A stretch of DNA of 64,000 nucleotides from Arenimonas sp. GDDSR-1 (GTDB lineage: Bacteria; Pseudomonadota; Gammaproteobacteria; Xanthomonadales; Xanthomonadaceae): the NCBI RefSeq assembly GCF_025980345.1, contig NZ_JAPDUI010000002.1, positions 1 through 64,000 on the forward strand, written 5' to 3'. Shown here piece after piece: positions 54,483 through 63,909 of this stretch; positions within the stretch are counted from its first letter, which is position 1; the number at the start of each line of letters is the position of its first letter. Made by a program: the position numbers and the translations under genes. A model generated the notes under the pieces. That model was not told where the DNA came from, did not search any database, and saw only the letters and a program-made list of their open reading frames with translations.

Positions 54483-55440
54483 GGGGCAGCAGGGCCAGTG
54501 CTTCCAGGCAACGCCGCCGGTGTTCAGCGCCGGATCCGGTCTCCACGCGAAGCCCCGGAAGGCTCAGCGCGTATCGGCGTTGGCGTTGTTCGGCCTGCAC
54601 GACCCAGAGGCACAGCTGGGAAATTCGGGCTTCGTATTCCAGATTGCCAAGACGGTTCCAGTCCAGCAGCAGGGCATCGGCATTGCCCTGCTCATATTCG
54701 CGAACCTGCAGGGTTCCGGTGCGTGCGCTGGGTTTCCAGGCAATCTGTTTGCGGGAATCACCGCTGCGGTAGGTGCGCAGATGATGCGGTTGTTCGCTGT
54801 GCTGCCGGCTTTGCCGGCCGCTGCCGGTCTCGGCACTGGAAAAATAAACATTCAGATCCTGACCCTGGGGTGACGGATAGACCAGCGCCTGTTCCTGCAA
54901 ATTCAGGGTGCACCAGGCGCGTGCCAGACCCAGTGGGTGCAGGGTGGCGATCCGGAGACGGTCGATGTGAAGATGTCCGCGCTTTTCCGTGGGCAGCGAT
55001 AATGTCGTGCTGATCGGTTCGGCGCCGAGGCTGAAGGTGGATTCGGTATCGCCCTGCGATACCGTATAGTCCCGGGGCTCGGTGCCGCGGGGCGACACCA
55101 TGACGGTCAATGCCAGCGGCTGCCCGGCAAACACCGGTTCGGGTGGCTGCGATCGAAGTTGCAGGCCCAGCAGGGCCAGATGGCCGGAGATCAGGGCGTT
55201 GTTGCACAGACTGATGACCAGGAAACCGAGCAGCAGCGCGGCGTTGTTGTTGTAGTTCAGGCTGCCGAGATTCAGTACGGCCAGAGCCATGCCGATGAAC
55301 AGGCCGAATCCGGTGGGCAGCACATAGATGCGGCGGTTGCCGATCACCAGCGGTTGCGCATCACGCGGTCCGGCGCGGAACAGCGGAATCCGGCGCAGCC
55401 ATTGGGCAGGATTGAGATGACGGACAGCGCTGCCGGTCAT
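54475..55440 (-). CDS. DUF58 (VWA-like) membrane protein
   Basis: The 321-residue protein has two membrane helices near its N-terminus (about 38-80) and a DUF58 domain with the conserved RTYRSGDSRKQIAWKPSARTG region. It is a partner of MoxR ATPases and transglutaminases in many bacteria. ATG 55440 gives MTGSAVRHLNPAQWL, one base after the MoxR gene stop; a much longer upstream frame lies inside the MoxR gene and is not supported. Likely role: assembly or maturation of the TgpA product or other envelope proteins. Confidence 0.9.
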   Translation of the reverse strand: MTGSAVRHLNPAQWLRRIPLFRAGPRDAQPLVIGNRRIYVLPTGFGLFIGMALAVLNLGSLNYNNNAALLLGFLVISLCNNALISGHLALLGLQLRSQPPEPVFAGQPLALTVMVSPRGTEPRDYTVSQGDTESTFSLGAEPISTTLSLPTEKRGHLHIDRLRIATLHPLGLARAWCTLNLQEQALVYPSPQGQDLNVYFSSAETGSGRQSRQHSEQPHHLRTYRSGDSRKQIAWKPSARTGTLQVREYEQGNADALLLDWNRLGNLEYEARISQLCLWVVQAEQRQRRYALSLPGLRVETGSGAEHRRRCLEALALLPHD

Positions 55441-55441
55441 G

Positions 55442-56380
55442 TCAGTCGACGGCAACGCTCTTGAGCAGGGCCTCGGCCAAATCCCGGTTCTTTCCGTCCA
55501 CCGCAGGATGGATGCGGTGTGCGGTCGCTTCGACAAAAACGGCCTGGATGTCGTTGGCGCTGACGTAATCGCGGCCTTCGATGTAGGCATGGGCTTTGCC
55601 GGCCGACAGCAGTGACATGCCGGCGCGTGGCGACAGGCCGACCCGTATTCCGGGGAACTGGCGGGATTGCGCAATCAGCCGCTGCAGGTAGTCAATCAAT
55701 GCGTCCGAGCAATGCATGGCCTGGACCTCGGCTCGGAGCTGCCGCAGCAGGTCCGGGCCGGGAAATGCGGATTGAACGGCATCGCCGCCGGCAACGCCGT
55801 GCTTGAGCAGGGCGCGTTCCTGTTCGGCGGGAATGTAGCCCATGCGGATGCGCAGGGTGAAGCGGTCGAGCTGGGAGTCTGGCAGCGGGAAAGTGCCGGA
55901 CAGATCGGTCGGATTCTGGGTCGCAATGACCAGAAACGGGTCGGGCAGGGGGTAGGTGCTGCCGTCGATGCTGACCTGGTGCTCGGCCATGGCTTCCAGC
56001 AGCGCGCTTTGCGTGCGCGGCGGTGCCCGGTTGATTTCATCGGCCAGAAGGATGGCGGTGAACACCGCGCCGGGGTGGAACTCGAACCGGCGTTTATCCG
56101 GATCGAAAACCGAAACACCGAGAATATCCGAAGGCAGCAGATCAGCCGTGAACTGGATGCGTTTGAAGGTCAGGCCGAGCGATGCCGCCAGCGTCCGTGC
56201 CAAGGTCGTTTTCCCGAGCCCGGGCAAATCTTCGATCAGCAGATGGCCGCCGGCCAAAAAGGCGATGAACGCGGATTTGACGGCATGGGGATTGCCCAGT
56301 ATTTGCCGGTTGCAGGCCGACATGGCAGCCAGAAGTTCAGCGCGGAGTGGGGTTAAGCGGCCTGCGGCGGGCGTGGACAT
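55442..56380 (-). CDS. MoxR-family AAA+ ATPase
   Basis: A 312-residue cytosolic AAA+ chaperone. Walker A is EDLPGLGKTTLART, Walker B is LLADEINRAPPRTQSALLEAM and sensor 1 ATQNPTDLSGTFPLP. MoxR ATPases typically act with VWA or DUF58 proteins to insert or activate partner proteins. It heads the minus-strand MoxR-DUF58-TgpA operon with spacing of one base or overlaps. ATG 56380 gives MSTPAAGRLTPLRAEL; an upstream ATG at 56404 would add eight unconserved residues. Confidence 0.93.
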   Translation of the reverse strand: MSTPAAGRLTPLRAELLAAMSACNRQILGNPHAVKSAFIAFLAGGHLLIEDLPGLGKTTLARTLAASLGLTFKRIQFTADLLPSDILGVSVFDPDKRRFEFHPGAVFTAILLADEINRAPPRTQSALLEAMAEHQVSIDGSTYPLPDPFLVIATQNPTDLSGTFPLPDSQLDRFTLRIRMGYIPAEQERALLKHGVAGGDAVQSAFPGPDLLRQLRAEVQAMHCSDALIDYLQRLIAQSRQFPGIRVGLSPRAGMSLLSAGKAHAYIEGRDYVSANDIQAVFVEATAHRIHPAVDGKNRDLAEALLKSVAVD

Positions 56381-56532
56381 GGGCGGTTCCGGGCAAAAAA
56401 CCATTCTAAACCGCCCTTGTGGAAAACAGGTCAATATTCAGTAATGGCCGATAAATTCAATAAATACAATGAGATAATCTAAAATTACAGGCAAATGGCT
56501 TTCGCCGCCCGGATGCGGAGCCGACCGGCGAG

Positions 56533-56552
56533 CCTTTGGGAATCCCCAAAGG
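56533..56552. other. Inverted repeat upstream of the yceD promoter
   Basis: CCTTTGGG (56533-56540) and CCCAAAGG (56545-56552) form a perfect 8-bp inverted repeat just upstream of the -35 element. No T tract follows, so an operator is as likely as a terminator for the gap. The rest of 56381-56598 holds AT-rich sequence and no gene. Confidence 0.45.
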
Positions 56553-56560
56553 TGCGCGAT

Positions 56561-56589
56561 TTGACTCAGGTCGATGAATCCATTAAAAT
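56561..56589 (+). promoter_or_regulatory. Strong sigma70-type promoter for yceD-rpmF and fatty-acid genes
   Basis: TTGACT (56561-56566) and TAAAAT (56584-56589) are 17 bp apart. The predicted transcription start at about 56596 is only three bases before the yceD ATG, so the transcript would be nearly leaderless. Confidence 0.75.
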
Positions 56590-56598
56590 TTAGCGCTT

Positions 56599-57111
56599 AT
56601 GTCTGTCACCTTGCCCCCGCAACTGGATGTTTGGCGCATGGTGGCGAACCAGCGTCGCTTCGAAGGAAGCCTGCCTTTGGCGCAAATGCCGCGTCTGGCC
56701 GGTGTACTCGCGGATGCCGAAGGAGACTGCCGGTACGTGGTGGAGTTTTACCGCGATCCGTTGAAGTTGGATGTCATGCACATTCAATTGAGTGCGGTGT
56801 TTCACCTGATCTGCCAGCGCACGCTTGAGCGCTTTGCGCTTCCGGTGGAAATCGACCAGCGTCTCGGGCTGATCAGCGATGAAGCGCAGGAAGCTTCACT
56901 GCCGGAAGACATGGAAGCGGTATTGATTGAGGGGCATGGTGAAGTTTCGCCGGCTCAACTGATTGAAGACGAGCTTCTGCTCGCGGTACCTTTGGTACCG
57001 GTCAATCCGGACGCTTCAGACCTGGATCCGAAATGGAGCGGGGATGAAGCGGTCGAGGAAGAAAAAAGCAGTCCATTCGCGGCCCTGAAGGCCTTGAAGG
57101 ACCACACGTAA
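56599..57111 (+). CDS. yceD: YceD family protein (DUF177), 23S rRNA accumulation factor
   Basis: YceD (DUF177) is needed for normal 23S rRNA levels in bacteria and plants and is coupled to rpmF. The 170 residues show RYVVEFYRDPLKLDVMHIQLSA-type beta structure, an acidic middle (EDELLLAVPLVPV) and the C-terminal SPFAALKALK that is the family hallmark. ATG 56599 has no ribosome binding site, in line with a near-leaderless mRNA from the promoter at 56561. rpmF follows 27 bases later. Confidence 0.93.
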   Translation: MSVTLPPQLDVWRMVANQRRFEGSLPLAQMPRLAGVLADAEGDCRYVVEFYRDPLKLDVMHIQLSAVFHLICQRTLERFALPVEIDQRLGLISDEAQEASLPEDMEAVLIEGHGEVSPAQLIEDELLLAVPLVPVNPDASDLDPKWSGDEAVEEEKSSPFAALKALKDHT

Positions 57112-57138
57112 CATCAGCATTTCGTTTGGAGTCTTACC

Positions 57139-57336
57139 ATGGCCGTTCAAAAATCCCGTCGTACCCCGTCCACCCGCGGCATGCGTCGTTCTCACGATGC
57201 GCTGTCCGCCAAGCAGCTCGCCACCGATCCGACCACGGGTGAAACCCATCTGCGTCACCATGTGACCAAAGACGGTTTCTACCGCGGCCGCAAAGTGGTC
57301 GACGTCAAGTCGGCTGTCGAAGAAACCGAAGAATAA
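57139..57336 (+). CDS. rpmF: 50S ribosomal protein L32
   Basis: L32 is a small protein near the peptidyl-transferase exit region. The 65 residues start [20 protein letters not shown] and are of the cysteine-free type, so no zinc ribbon. It precedes fabH, the standard arrangement that links ribosome and fatty-acid synthesis. A hairpin follows at 57371. Confidence 0.97.
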   Translation: MAVQKSRRTPSTRGMRRSHDALSAKQLATDPTTGETHLRHHVTKDGFYRGRKVVDVKSAVEETEE

Positions 57337-57370
57337 GGCTTGCCCGCCTGTCGGGTATGCTCTAAGGTAT

Positions 57371-57401
57371 TTAAGGCGAGCTCCGGCTCGCCTTAAGCTT
57401 T
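57371..57401 (+). terminator. Hairpin between rpmF and fabH
   Basis: TTAAGGCGAGC (57371-57381) pairs perfectly with GCTCGCCTTAA (57386-57396) around TCCG. Only a short T run (GCTTTTC) follows, so read-through into fabH is likely. Confidence 0.55.
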
Positions 57402-57423
57402 TCTGAAACAGGACGAATATTCC

Positions 57424-58398
57424 ATGGCCACATTTTCGCGCATCGCCGGCACCGGCAGCTATCTGCCCGAGCGGATCCTCACCAACGCCGATCTGGAGAA
57501 GATCGTCGACACCAGCGATGAGTGGATCGTCAGCCGCAGCGGCATCCGCGAACGTCATGTCGCGGCCGAGGGTGAAACCACCAGTGACCTGGCCTACCAG
57601 GCCTCCCTGAAAGCACTCGAAGCGGCCGGCATGCGCGCCGATGAAATCGAACTGATCATCGTCGGCACCACCACGCCCGATATCGTGTTCCCGTCCACCG
57701 CCTGCCTGCTGCAGGACAAACTCGGTGTCGGCGGCTGCGGCGCATTCGATGTCAACGCCGCCTGCTCCGGATTCATCTTCGCGCTGAGCGTGGCCGACCA
57801 GTTCATCCGCGCCGGAACCATCAAAAACGCATTGGTGGTCGGTTCTGAAACGCTGACCCGTCTGGTGGACTGGACCGACCGCGCGACCTGCGTGCTGTTC
57901 GGCGATGGTGCCGGCGCCGTCGTGCTGAAAGCCGACAGCGAAGCCGGCATCCTGTCCACCCATCTGCATTCCGACGGCGGCAAGAAAGAGCTGCTGATCT
58001 GCCCGGTCGGCCCGTCCAAAGGGTTCGACGTGGGTGCGCCCAATGCCGGCGTGAAAATCCACATGGCAGGCAGCGAAGTGTTCAAGCACGCGGTCAAGGC
58101 CCTGGATTCCGTGGTTGATGAAACCCTGAACGCCAACGGCTTGAGCAAGGCCGATCTGGACTGGCTGATTCCCCATCAGGCCAATCTGCGCATCATCGAA
58201 GCCACCGCCAAGCGCCTCGATATGTCCATGGATCAGGTCATCGTGACCGTCGACAAGACCGGCAATACCTCCTCGGGTTCGGTGCCGCTGGCGTTGGATG
58301 AAGCGGTGCGCTCCGGCAAAATCCAGCGCGGTCAATTGATGCTGCTGGAGGCTTTCGGCGGCGGCTTTACCTGGGGCTCGGCGCTGATCCGCTATTGA
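57424..58398 (+). CDS. fabH: 3-oxoacyl-ACP synthase III (FabH)
   Basis: FabH condenses acetyl-CoA with malonyl-ACP and starts fatty-acid synthesis. The 324 residues carry the triad Cys114 (AACSGFIF), His251 (IPHQANLRI) and Asn281 (KTGNTSSGS). Length and motifs are as in E. coli (317). The fab cluster continues with fabD 73 bases later. Confidence 0.97.
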   Translation: MATFSRIAGTGSYLPERILTNADLEKIVDTSDEWIVSRSGIRERHVAAEGETTSDLAYQASLKALEAAGMRADEIELIIVGTTTPDIVFPSTACLLQDKLGVGGCGAFDVNAACSGFIFALSVADQFIRAGTIKNALVVGSETLTRLVDWTDRATCVLFGDGAGAVVLKADSEAGILSTHLHSDGGKKELLICPVGPSKGFDVGAPNAGVKIHMAGSEVFKHAVKALDSVVDETLNANGLSKADLDWLIPHQANLRIIEATAKRLDMSMDQVIVTVDKTGNTSSGSVPLALDEAVRSGKIQRGQLMLLEAFGGGFTWGSALIRY

Positions 58399-58471
58399 TC
58401 CGACCGGACTTGTGAGTACGGTCGAATAACTGGTCTAATGGCGGCCAATCCCAACCGGAGCCGCTCAACCC

Positions 58472-59416
58472 ATGATTCCGCAACTGGCATTCGTTTTCCC
58501 CGGACAGGGCTCGCAGTCGCAAGGCATGCTGGCCGAATTGGCTGCTGCCCATCCATTGATTGCCGAAACCTTCGCCGAAGCCTCGGAGGGCGCCGGCGTG
58601 GATCTCTGGCAGATCAGTCAGGACAATCCCGACGACCGCTTGAACCAGACTGAATTCACCCAGCCCGCACTGCTGGCCGCGAACATCGCACTTTGGCGCT
58701 TGTGGCAGGCCCAATCGTTGCCGGTGCCCGCGCTGCTGGCCGGTCACAGTCTGGGGGAATACGCGGCGCTGGTGGCCGCCGGTGCGCTGTCCTTGAAAGA
58801 CGGGGCCCATCTCGTGCGCCTGCGCGGTCAATTCATGCAGGCCGCCGTGCCGGCAGGTACCGGGGCCATGGCGGCCGTGCTCGGCGCCGAGGATGCGCAG
58901 GTCGAGCAGATCTGCAGCGAAACCAGTGCAGATGCCTCCGTCGTCGTACCGGCCAACTACAACTCGCCCGGCCAGATCGTCATCGGCGGCCATGCCGATG
59001 CCGTGGATCGTGCCCTTGCCGCATTGCAGGCCGCGGGTATCCGTAAAACCGTCAAGCTTGCGGTCAGCGTGCCCTCGCATACGCCGCTGATGCGCGATGC
59101 CGCGCTGCAGCTGCAGGAAGCCATCGCTGCCGCGACCTGGTCCATGCCGGACCGTCCGGTCATCCACAATGTCGATGCCGCGCGCAAAACCGATCTTGCC
59201 GCGCTTCAGCACGCGCTGGTCGAGCAGCTTTACCTGCCGGTGCAGTGGACACGCTGTACGCAGGCTCTGGCCGCAGCGGGCATCCGTCACGCCATCGAGT
59301 GCGGCCCCGGCAAGGTGTTGGCCGGCCTTGTCAAGCGCATCGACAAATCCATTTCCACCTATAATCTGGCCAGTGCCGCCGAATGGCAGGCCACGTCCAT
59401 ACAGACTTTCGAGTGA
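58472..59416 (+). CDS. fabD: Malonyl-CoA:ACP transacylase (FabD)
   Basis: FabD loads malonyl groups onto acyl carrier protein. The 314 residues show the N-terminal VFPGQGSQ, the nucleophile elbow GHSLGEY with Ser93, the substrate Arg in LVRLRGQFMQ and catalytic His203 (PSHTPLM). It lies between fabH and fabG as in most gammaproteobacteria. Confidence 0.97.
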   Translation: MIPQLAFVFPGQGSQSQGMLAELAAAHPLIAETFAEASEGAGVDLWQISQDNPDDRLNQTEFTQPALLAANIALWRLWQAQSLPVPALLAGHSLGEYAALVAAGALSLKDGAHLVRLRGQFMQAAVPAGTGAMAAVLGAEDAQVEQICSETSADASVVVPANYNSPGQIVIGGHADAVDRALAALQAAGIRKTVKLAVSVPSHTPLMRDAALQLQEAIAAATWSMPDRPVIHNVDAARKTDLAALQHALVEQLYLPVQWTRCTQALAAAGIRHAIECGPGKVLAGLVKRIDKSISTYNLASAAEWQATSIQTFE

Positions 59417-59425
59417 GAACACGCA

Positions 59426-60169
59426 ATGACCCATGACTTAAGCGGCGAAGTGGTTCTGGTGACCGGCGCAAGCCGCGGCATCGGCGCGGCGATTGCCGAC
59501 CTGCTGGCCGCGCGCGGCGCCAAAGTAGTCGGCACGGCCACGACCGAATCCGGTGCGCAGGCCATCACGGCCCGCATGGCCGCCACCGGCGGCATCGGCA
59601 AGGTGCTGGACGTCACCGACAGTGCGGCCGTCGACGCGGTGATCGAGGACATCGGCAAAAGCATCGGACCGATCAGTGTGCTGGTCAACAATGCCGGCAT
59701 CACCCGCGATCAGATTCTGATGCGCATGAAAGACGAAGACTGGAACATCATCCTGGATACCAACCTGAGCTCGGTCTACCGCACCAGCAAAGCGGTCATG
59801 CGCGGCATGATGAAAGCGCGCAAGGGCCGCATCATCAACATCGCTTCGGTCATCGGTTTGACCGGCAATGCCGGGCAGTCGAATTATGCCGCCGCCAAGG
59901 CCGGCATCATCGCGTTCTCGAAATCCCTGGCCAAGGAAATCGGCTCGCGCGGCATCACCGTCAATGTGGTTGCGCCGGGCTTCATCCAGACCGACATGAC
60001 CGATACCTTGCCGGAAGAAGCCAAGCAGGCACTGATGGGGCAGATTGCCCTGGGCCGATTGGGCAGCCCTGCCGACATCGCCGAGGCGGTGGCCTTTTTG
60101 GCCGGTCCGGCGGCGGCCTACATCACCGGGGAGACCCTGAACGTGAATGGCGGCATGTACATGCCGTGA
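59426..60169 (+). CDS. fabG: 3-oxoacyl-ACP reductase (FabG)
   Basis: FabG reduces beta-ketoacyl-ACP with NADPH. The 247-residue short-chain dehydrogenase has the cofactor motif VTGASRGIG, NNAG, and the active-site Ser141, Tyr154 and Lys158 (SNYAAAKAG). It starts nine bases after fabD and precedes acpP. Confidence 0.97.
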   Translation: MTHDLSGEVVLVTGASRGIGAAIADLLAARGAKVVGTATTESGAQAITARMAATGGIGKVLDVTDSAAVDAVIEDIGKSIGPISVLVNNAGITRDQILMRMKDEDWNIILDTNLSSVYRTSKAVMRGMMKARKGRIINIASVIGLTGNAGQSNYAAAKAGIIAFSKSLAKEIGSRGITVNVVAPGFIQTDMTDTLPEEAKQALMGQIALGRLGSPADIAEAVAFLAGPAAAYITGETLNVNGGMYMP

Positions 60170-60286
60170 CCATTCTGGTCAAAATTTGATAAAATACTCT
60201 AAATCCTGTCCGGCGTGGTTTGGGCCAAGCGCCGGCGGCATGATTCCACAGCCCAAAATCGTTACTCCTCGGGAGGAGACAGTTTC

Positions 60287-60526
60287 ATGAGCACTATTGA
60301 AGAACGCGTTAAGAAAATTGTGGTTGAGCAGCTGGGCGTGAAGGAAGAAGAAGCCACCGCCAACGCCTCGTTCGTGGATGATCTTGGCGCCGACTCGCTC
60401 GATACCGTCGAACTGGTGATGGCGCTCGAGGAAGAATTCGAATGCGAAATTCCGGACGAGGAAGCTGAAAAAATCACCTCGATCCAACAAGCCATCGATT
60501 ACATCAAAGCCCACGTCAAGGCCTAA
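60287..60526 (+). CDS. acpP: Acyl carrier protein
   Basis: AcpP carries growing acyl chains on a 4'-phosphopantetheine arm. The 79 residues include the attachment site Ser37 in [12 protein letters not shown] and the usual acidic helices. A strong GGGAGGAG ribosome binding site precedes ATG 60287. TAAAAT at 60190-60195 with GTGACC at 60166 (18 bp) may be a promoter inside the fabG end, which would account for the high level known for this protein. Confidence 0.98.
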   Translation: MSTIEERVKKIVVEQLGVKEEEATANASFVDDLGADSLDTVELVMALEEEFECEIPDEEAEKITSIQQAIDYIKAHVKA

Positions 60527-60546
60527 TCGCCGGGATAAGGACTGCC

Positions 60547-60573
60547 ACAGGGCCGCTTCATGCGGCCCTGTTT
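60547..60573 (+). terminator. Intrinsic terminator after acpP
   Basis: ACAGGGCCGC (60547-60556) pairs perfectly with GCGGCCCTGT (60562-60571), followed by a short T run. Confidence 0.65.
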
Positions 60574-60589
60574 GCTTCCGGGTGTTTTC

Positions 60590-61267
60590 ATGTCAACACG
60601 TCGATTGATCGTTCTGGCCTTCCTCACCGGACTCTGGGTTTGGGCAGGCTCCGTCTACTCGCCGTGGGCCGAAGATCTCGAGCCACGACTTTGGCTTTTT
60701 GATGTCCTTTTCTACACCGGCTTCATCCTGCTGTTTTGGTACGTGGCGGAAGCGCTGCTCTGGCTGCGCAGCTGCCGTGAAAGCAGCATTCCGTTCAGGG
60801 AGCGCTTGGCAGGCGCCTGTCTGTTGATGCTGACTGCCGTTGCCGGATTGACGGCAAACGTCTTGGCGGAAACCCAAATCGGTTGGCAATGGCGCGTTCG
60901 GATCAGCATGGCGGCGTTGACGCCCTATACCGAACCAAGCCATCAGGACTTCAGGCATCGGGTCGGCCTGTTTATCATCGATACCCAGCGGATGCCCTGT
61001 TCAGGACAGTCCTGGCTCTGGCTGGGCCGCCCGTTCGGCGGCGGCACCGGTACCAATCTGGCACTGGTCCACGGCAGCGGACGGGCGGTTCCGCTATCAC
61101 CGCAGCCGGAGGCTTTCCGCTTTCTCCACATGCATGAAAACTGGTGGCTGGCCTACCAGAATCCGGATTCGTATTCTGCCGAAACGAACGGTACAATAGT
61201 CTGCGTTGAAGGCCGGAGCGTGGCATCCCACGCGCAGGGGCTTCGTTTTATCGATTCACTTCATTGA
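60590..61267 (+). CDS. Membrane protein of unknown function between acpP and fabF
   Basis: The 225-residue product has three probable membrane helices (about 5-25, 35-58 and 78-98) and a C-terminal soluble part of about 125 residues with a Cys pair candidate (MPCSGQS, IVCVEG). ATG 60590 gives [16 protein letters not shown]; no good ribosome binding site is seen. It sits between acpP and fabF, where E. coli has nothing. Its stop is 46 bases before fabF. No family is recognised; the place suggests an envelope role but this is not shown. Confidence 0.7.
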   Translation: MSTRRLIVLAFLTGLWVWAGSVYSPWAEDLEPRLWLFDVLFYTGFILLFWYVAEALLWLRSCRESSIPFRERLAGACLLMLTAVAGLTANVLAETQIGWQWRVRISMAALTPYTEPSHQDFRHRVGLFIIDTQRMPCSGQSWLWLGRPFGGGTGTNLALVHGSGRAVPLSPQPEAFRFLHMHENWWLAYQNPDSYSAETNGTIVCVEGRSVASHAQGLRFIDSLH

Positions 61268-61313
61268 GGACGGCACGGCCGTCCCGAGCCGTCAAAATTC
61301 CGGAGTCTCGCTT

Positions 61314-62549
61314 ATGAAACGTCGTGTTGTAGTCACTGGTATGGGCATCCTGTCGCCGCTGGGCAATGATTTGGCCAGCAACTGGGATGCCGTCATGAAC
61401 GGCCGGTCCGGCATCGGCAACATCACCCATTTCGATGCCAGCGCCATGGCGACGCATATTGCCGGCGAGGTCAAGGATTTCGATCCGAAAGCCTGGTTCT
61501 CTCCGAAAGACGTCAAGAAAATGGACATCTTCATCCATTATGGTCTGGCCGCATCGTTCATGGCCATGCAGGATGCCGGTCTGGAAATCACCGAAGCCAA
61601 CGCCGAGCGCGCCGGCGTGCTGGTCGGCTCCGGCATCGGCGGCATCCGCGGCATTGAAGAGACCGCGGTTGATCTGCACCTGGGCGGCCCGCGCAAAGTC
61701 TCGCCGTTCTACGTGCCGAGCACCATCATCAACATGATTTCCGGGCAGCTGTGCATCATGAAGGGCTTCAAAGGCCCGAACTTCTCGGCGGTCTCGGCCT
61801 GCGCTTCCTCCAACCACTCCATCGGCATGGCCATGCGCATGATCCAGTACGGCGATGCCGACATCATGGTCGCCGGCGGTGCCGAACACGGCTGTACGCC
61901 CACGGCCGTCGCCGGATTCTGCGCCATGAAAGCGCTATCGACGCGCAATGACGAGCCCGCGCGCGCCAGCCGTCCGTGGGACCGCGACCGCGACGGCTTC
62001 GTGCTCGGCGATGGTGCCGGCATCCTGGTGTTGGAAGAATACGAACACGCCAAAGCGCGCGGCGCCCGCATCTATTGTGAACTGGCCGGCTTCGGCGCCA
62101 GCTCCGATGCCTATCACATGACTGCACCGAGCGACACCGGCGAAGGCCCGTCACGCTGCATGGTGATGGCGATGAAGGATGCCGGCGTCAATGCCGACCA
62201 GATCGACTACCTCAACGCCCATGGCACCTCCACGCCGCTCGGCGATCTGGCTGAAACCAATGCCATGAAGCTGGCGTTGGGCGATCATGCCTACAAAACC
62301 CTGGTCAGCTCCACCAAGTCGATGACCGGTCACCTGCTCGGCGCGGCCGGCGGTGTCGAGGCCGTGCTCTCGATTCTGGCCATGCAGCATGGCATCGTTC
62401 CGCCGACCATCAATCTGGAAAACGCCTCGGAAGGCTGCGATCTGGATTATGTGCCGAATGTGCCGCGCGAGAAGAAACTCGATGTGGTGATGTCGAACGG
62501 TTTCGGTTTCGGGGGCACCAACGGCACCTTGGTGTTCCGCAAGCTCTGA
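61314..62549 (+). CDS. fabF: 3-oxoacyl-ACP synthase II (FabF)
   Basis: FabF elongates acyl-ACP, including the step to cis-vaccenate that tunes membrane fluidity with temperature. The 411 residues carry Cys163 (SACASSNHS), His303 ([11 protein letters not shown]) and His340 ([13 protein letters not shown]), and the FGFGGTN loop. ATG 61314 follows a GGAG by eight bases. pabB follows at once, an order known from many gammaproteobacteria (fabF-pabC). Confidence 0.97.
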   Translation: MKRRVVVTGMGILSPLGNDLASNWDAVMNGRSGIGNITHFDASAMATHIAGEVKDFDPKAWFSPKDVKKMDIFIHYGLAASFMAMQDAGLEITEANAERAGVLVGSGIGGIRGIEETAVDLHLGGPRKVSPFYVPSTIINMISGQLCIMKGFKGPNFSAVSACASSNHSIGMAMRMIQYGDADIMVAGGAEHGCTPTAVAGFCAMKALSTRNDEPARASRPWDRDRDGFVLGDGAGILVLEEYEHAKARGARIYCELAGFGASSDAYHMTAPSDTGEGPSRCMVMAMKDAGVNADQIDYLNAHGTSTPLGDLAETNAMKLALGDHAYKTLVSSTKSMTGHLLGAAGGVEAVLSILAMQHGIVPPTINLENASEGCDLDYVPNVPREKKLDVVMSNGFGFGGTNGTLVFRKL

Positions 62550-62556
62550 GGGCCTC

Positions 62557-63909
62557 GTGGCCCTGATCCGCCAGGACCTGCCTGCCGCCGTCGATCCGAC
62601 GGCATTGCAGCGTCTCGATTGCGCACGTTATCCGCTGCTGCTGCAGAGCGTGGCCGGCGGCAATGCCTTGTCGCGCTGGGACATCCTGTTCATCGCCAAC
62701 GGCGAAGGGCTCTATAGCCGTGACGGAATAACGCATGGACTGGATGGCGAAGTGCGTGAAGGTGGTTTCCTGCCGGCGTTCGATGCGGCATTCACACAGC
62801 ATACGAAGATCATCGATAAGGACGGTCTGCCGTTTCACGGCGGCTGGGCGCTGTATCTCGGCTACGAGATTGCCGGACAGATTGAAACCTCGCTTGATTT
62901 GCCGGCGTTTACAGGCCCCTTGCCGGATGCGCTGGCGCTGCGCTGTCCGGCGGCGATTCTTTTCGACCGCGTCGACAACCGCTGCTTGGCTGTGGCGGAG
63001 CCCGGTTATGGGCATCTGTTATCAGCCATTCAAGCCGACATTGCAGCTGCAGCGGCCTTGGCGCCGGTGCCCGAATGGCCCCAGGTCGGAGATTGCCACG
63101 AGGATGCACCGGAACGCTTCACATCCGGGGTTGCGCGCATTCTCGATTACCTGAAAGCCGGCGATGTGTTCCAGGTCAATCTGTCACGGGCTTGGAACGG
63201 CCGCTTTCCGGGCGCTGATGCCTACGCCCTTTACGCGCGCCTGTGCCGGATGAATCCGGCGCCGTTTGCCGGTCTATTGCGTTTTGCCGATTGGGCGCTG
63301 CTCAGTTCCTCGCCCGAACGCCTGGTCAGTGTCAGCGCCGGCAAGGCACAGACCCGTCCGATTGCCGGAACGCGTCCGCGCATGCCCGGCGATGATGAAG
63401 CCGCAAAGATCCGTGAGTTGATCGGCCATCCCAAAGAGCGTGCCGAACATGTGATGTTGATCGATCTGGAACGCAACGACCTGTCGCGCGTGTGCGAACC
63501 GGGTTCGGTGAAGGTCGATGAACTGATGTGCGTGGAAACCTACGCGCATGTGCATCACATCGTTTCCAACATCACCGGTTCGCTCAAGCCCGGAACCTCG
63601 CCCGGGGAAGTCATTTCCGCGGTGTTTCCGGGCGGCACCATCACCGGCTGCCCGAAGGTGCGCTGCATGGAAATCATCGCGGAACTGGAACAGGGCGGAC
63701 GCGGACCGTATACCGGCGCGCTCGGCTATGTCGATGGCAACGGCGACATGGACCTGAATATCCTGATCCGCAGCCTGTGGCTGCAGGGTGACCGGCTGCA
63801 GCTGCGGGCCGGTGGCGGCATCGTGGCTGATTCAAATCCCGACAATGAACTGCAGGAGACACGGGCCAAAGCCAAGGGTCTGTTGCGGGCCATCGGAGCC
63901 GTGGAATGA
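62557..63909 (+). CDS. pabB: Aminodeoxychorismate synthase component I (PabB) / chorismate-binding enzyme
   Basis: This enzyme should convert chorismate to 4-amino-4-deoxychorismate for folate synthesis. The 450 residues have the chorismate-binding fold with DVFQVNLSRAWNG, SSSPERLVS, PIAGTRPR (268-275), the acidic LIDLERNDLSRVC, FPGGTITGCPK and GGGIVADS. The motif is PIAGT, the form typical of anthranilate synthase TrpE, not PIKGT with its catalytic Lys. pabC downstream and the fab cluster argue for PabB. The start is GTG 62557, seven bases after fabF. Its stop overlaps pabC by four bases. Confidence 0.85.
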   Translation: MALIRQDLPAAVDPTALQRLDCARYPLLLQSVAGGNALSRWDILFIANGEGLYSRDGITHGLDGEVREGGFLPAFDAAFTQHTKIIDKDGLPFHGGWALYLGYEIAGQIETSLDLPAFTGPLPDALALRCPAAILFDRVDNRCLAVAEPGYGHLLSAIQADIAAAAALAPVPEWPQVGDCHEDAPERFTSGVARILDYLKAGDVFQVNLSRAWNGRFPGADAYALYARLCRMNPAPFAGLLRFADWALLSSSPERLVSVSAGKAQTRPIAGTRPRMPGDDEAAKIRELIGHPKERAEHVMLIDLERNDLSRVCEPGSVKVDELMCVETYAHVHHIVSNITGSLKPGTSPGEVISAVFPGGTITGCPKVRCMEIIAELEQGGRGPYTGALGYVDGNGDMDLNILIRSLWLQGDRLQLRAGGGIVADSNPDNELQETRAKAKGLLRAIGAVE

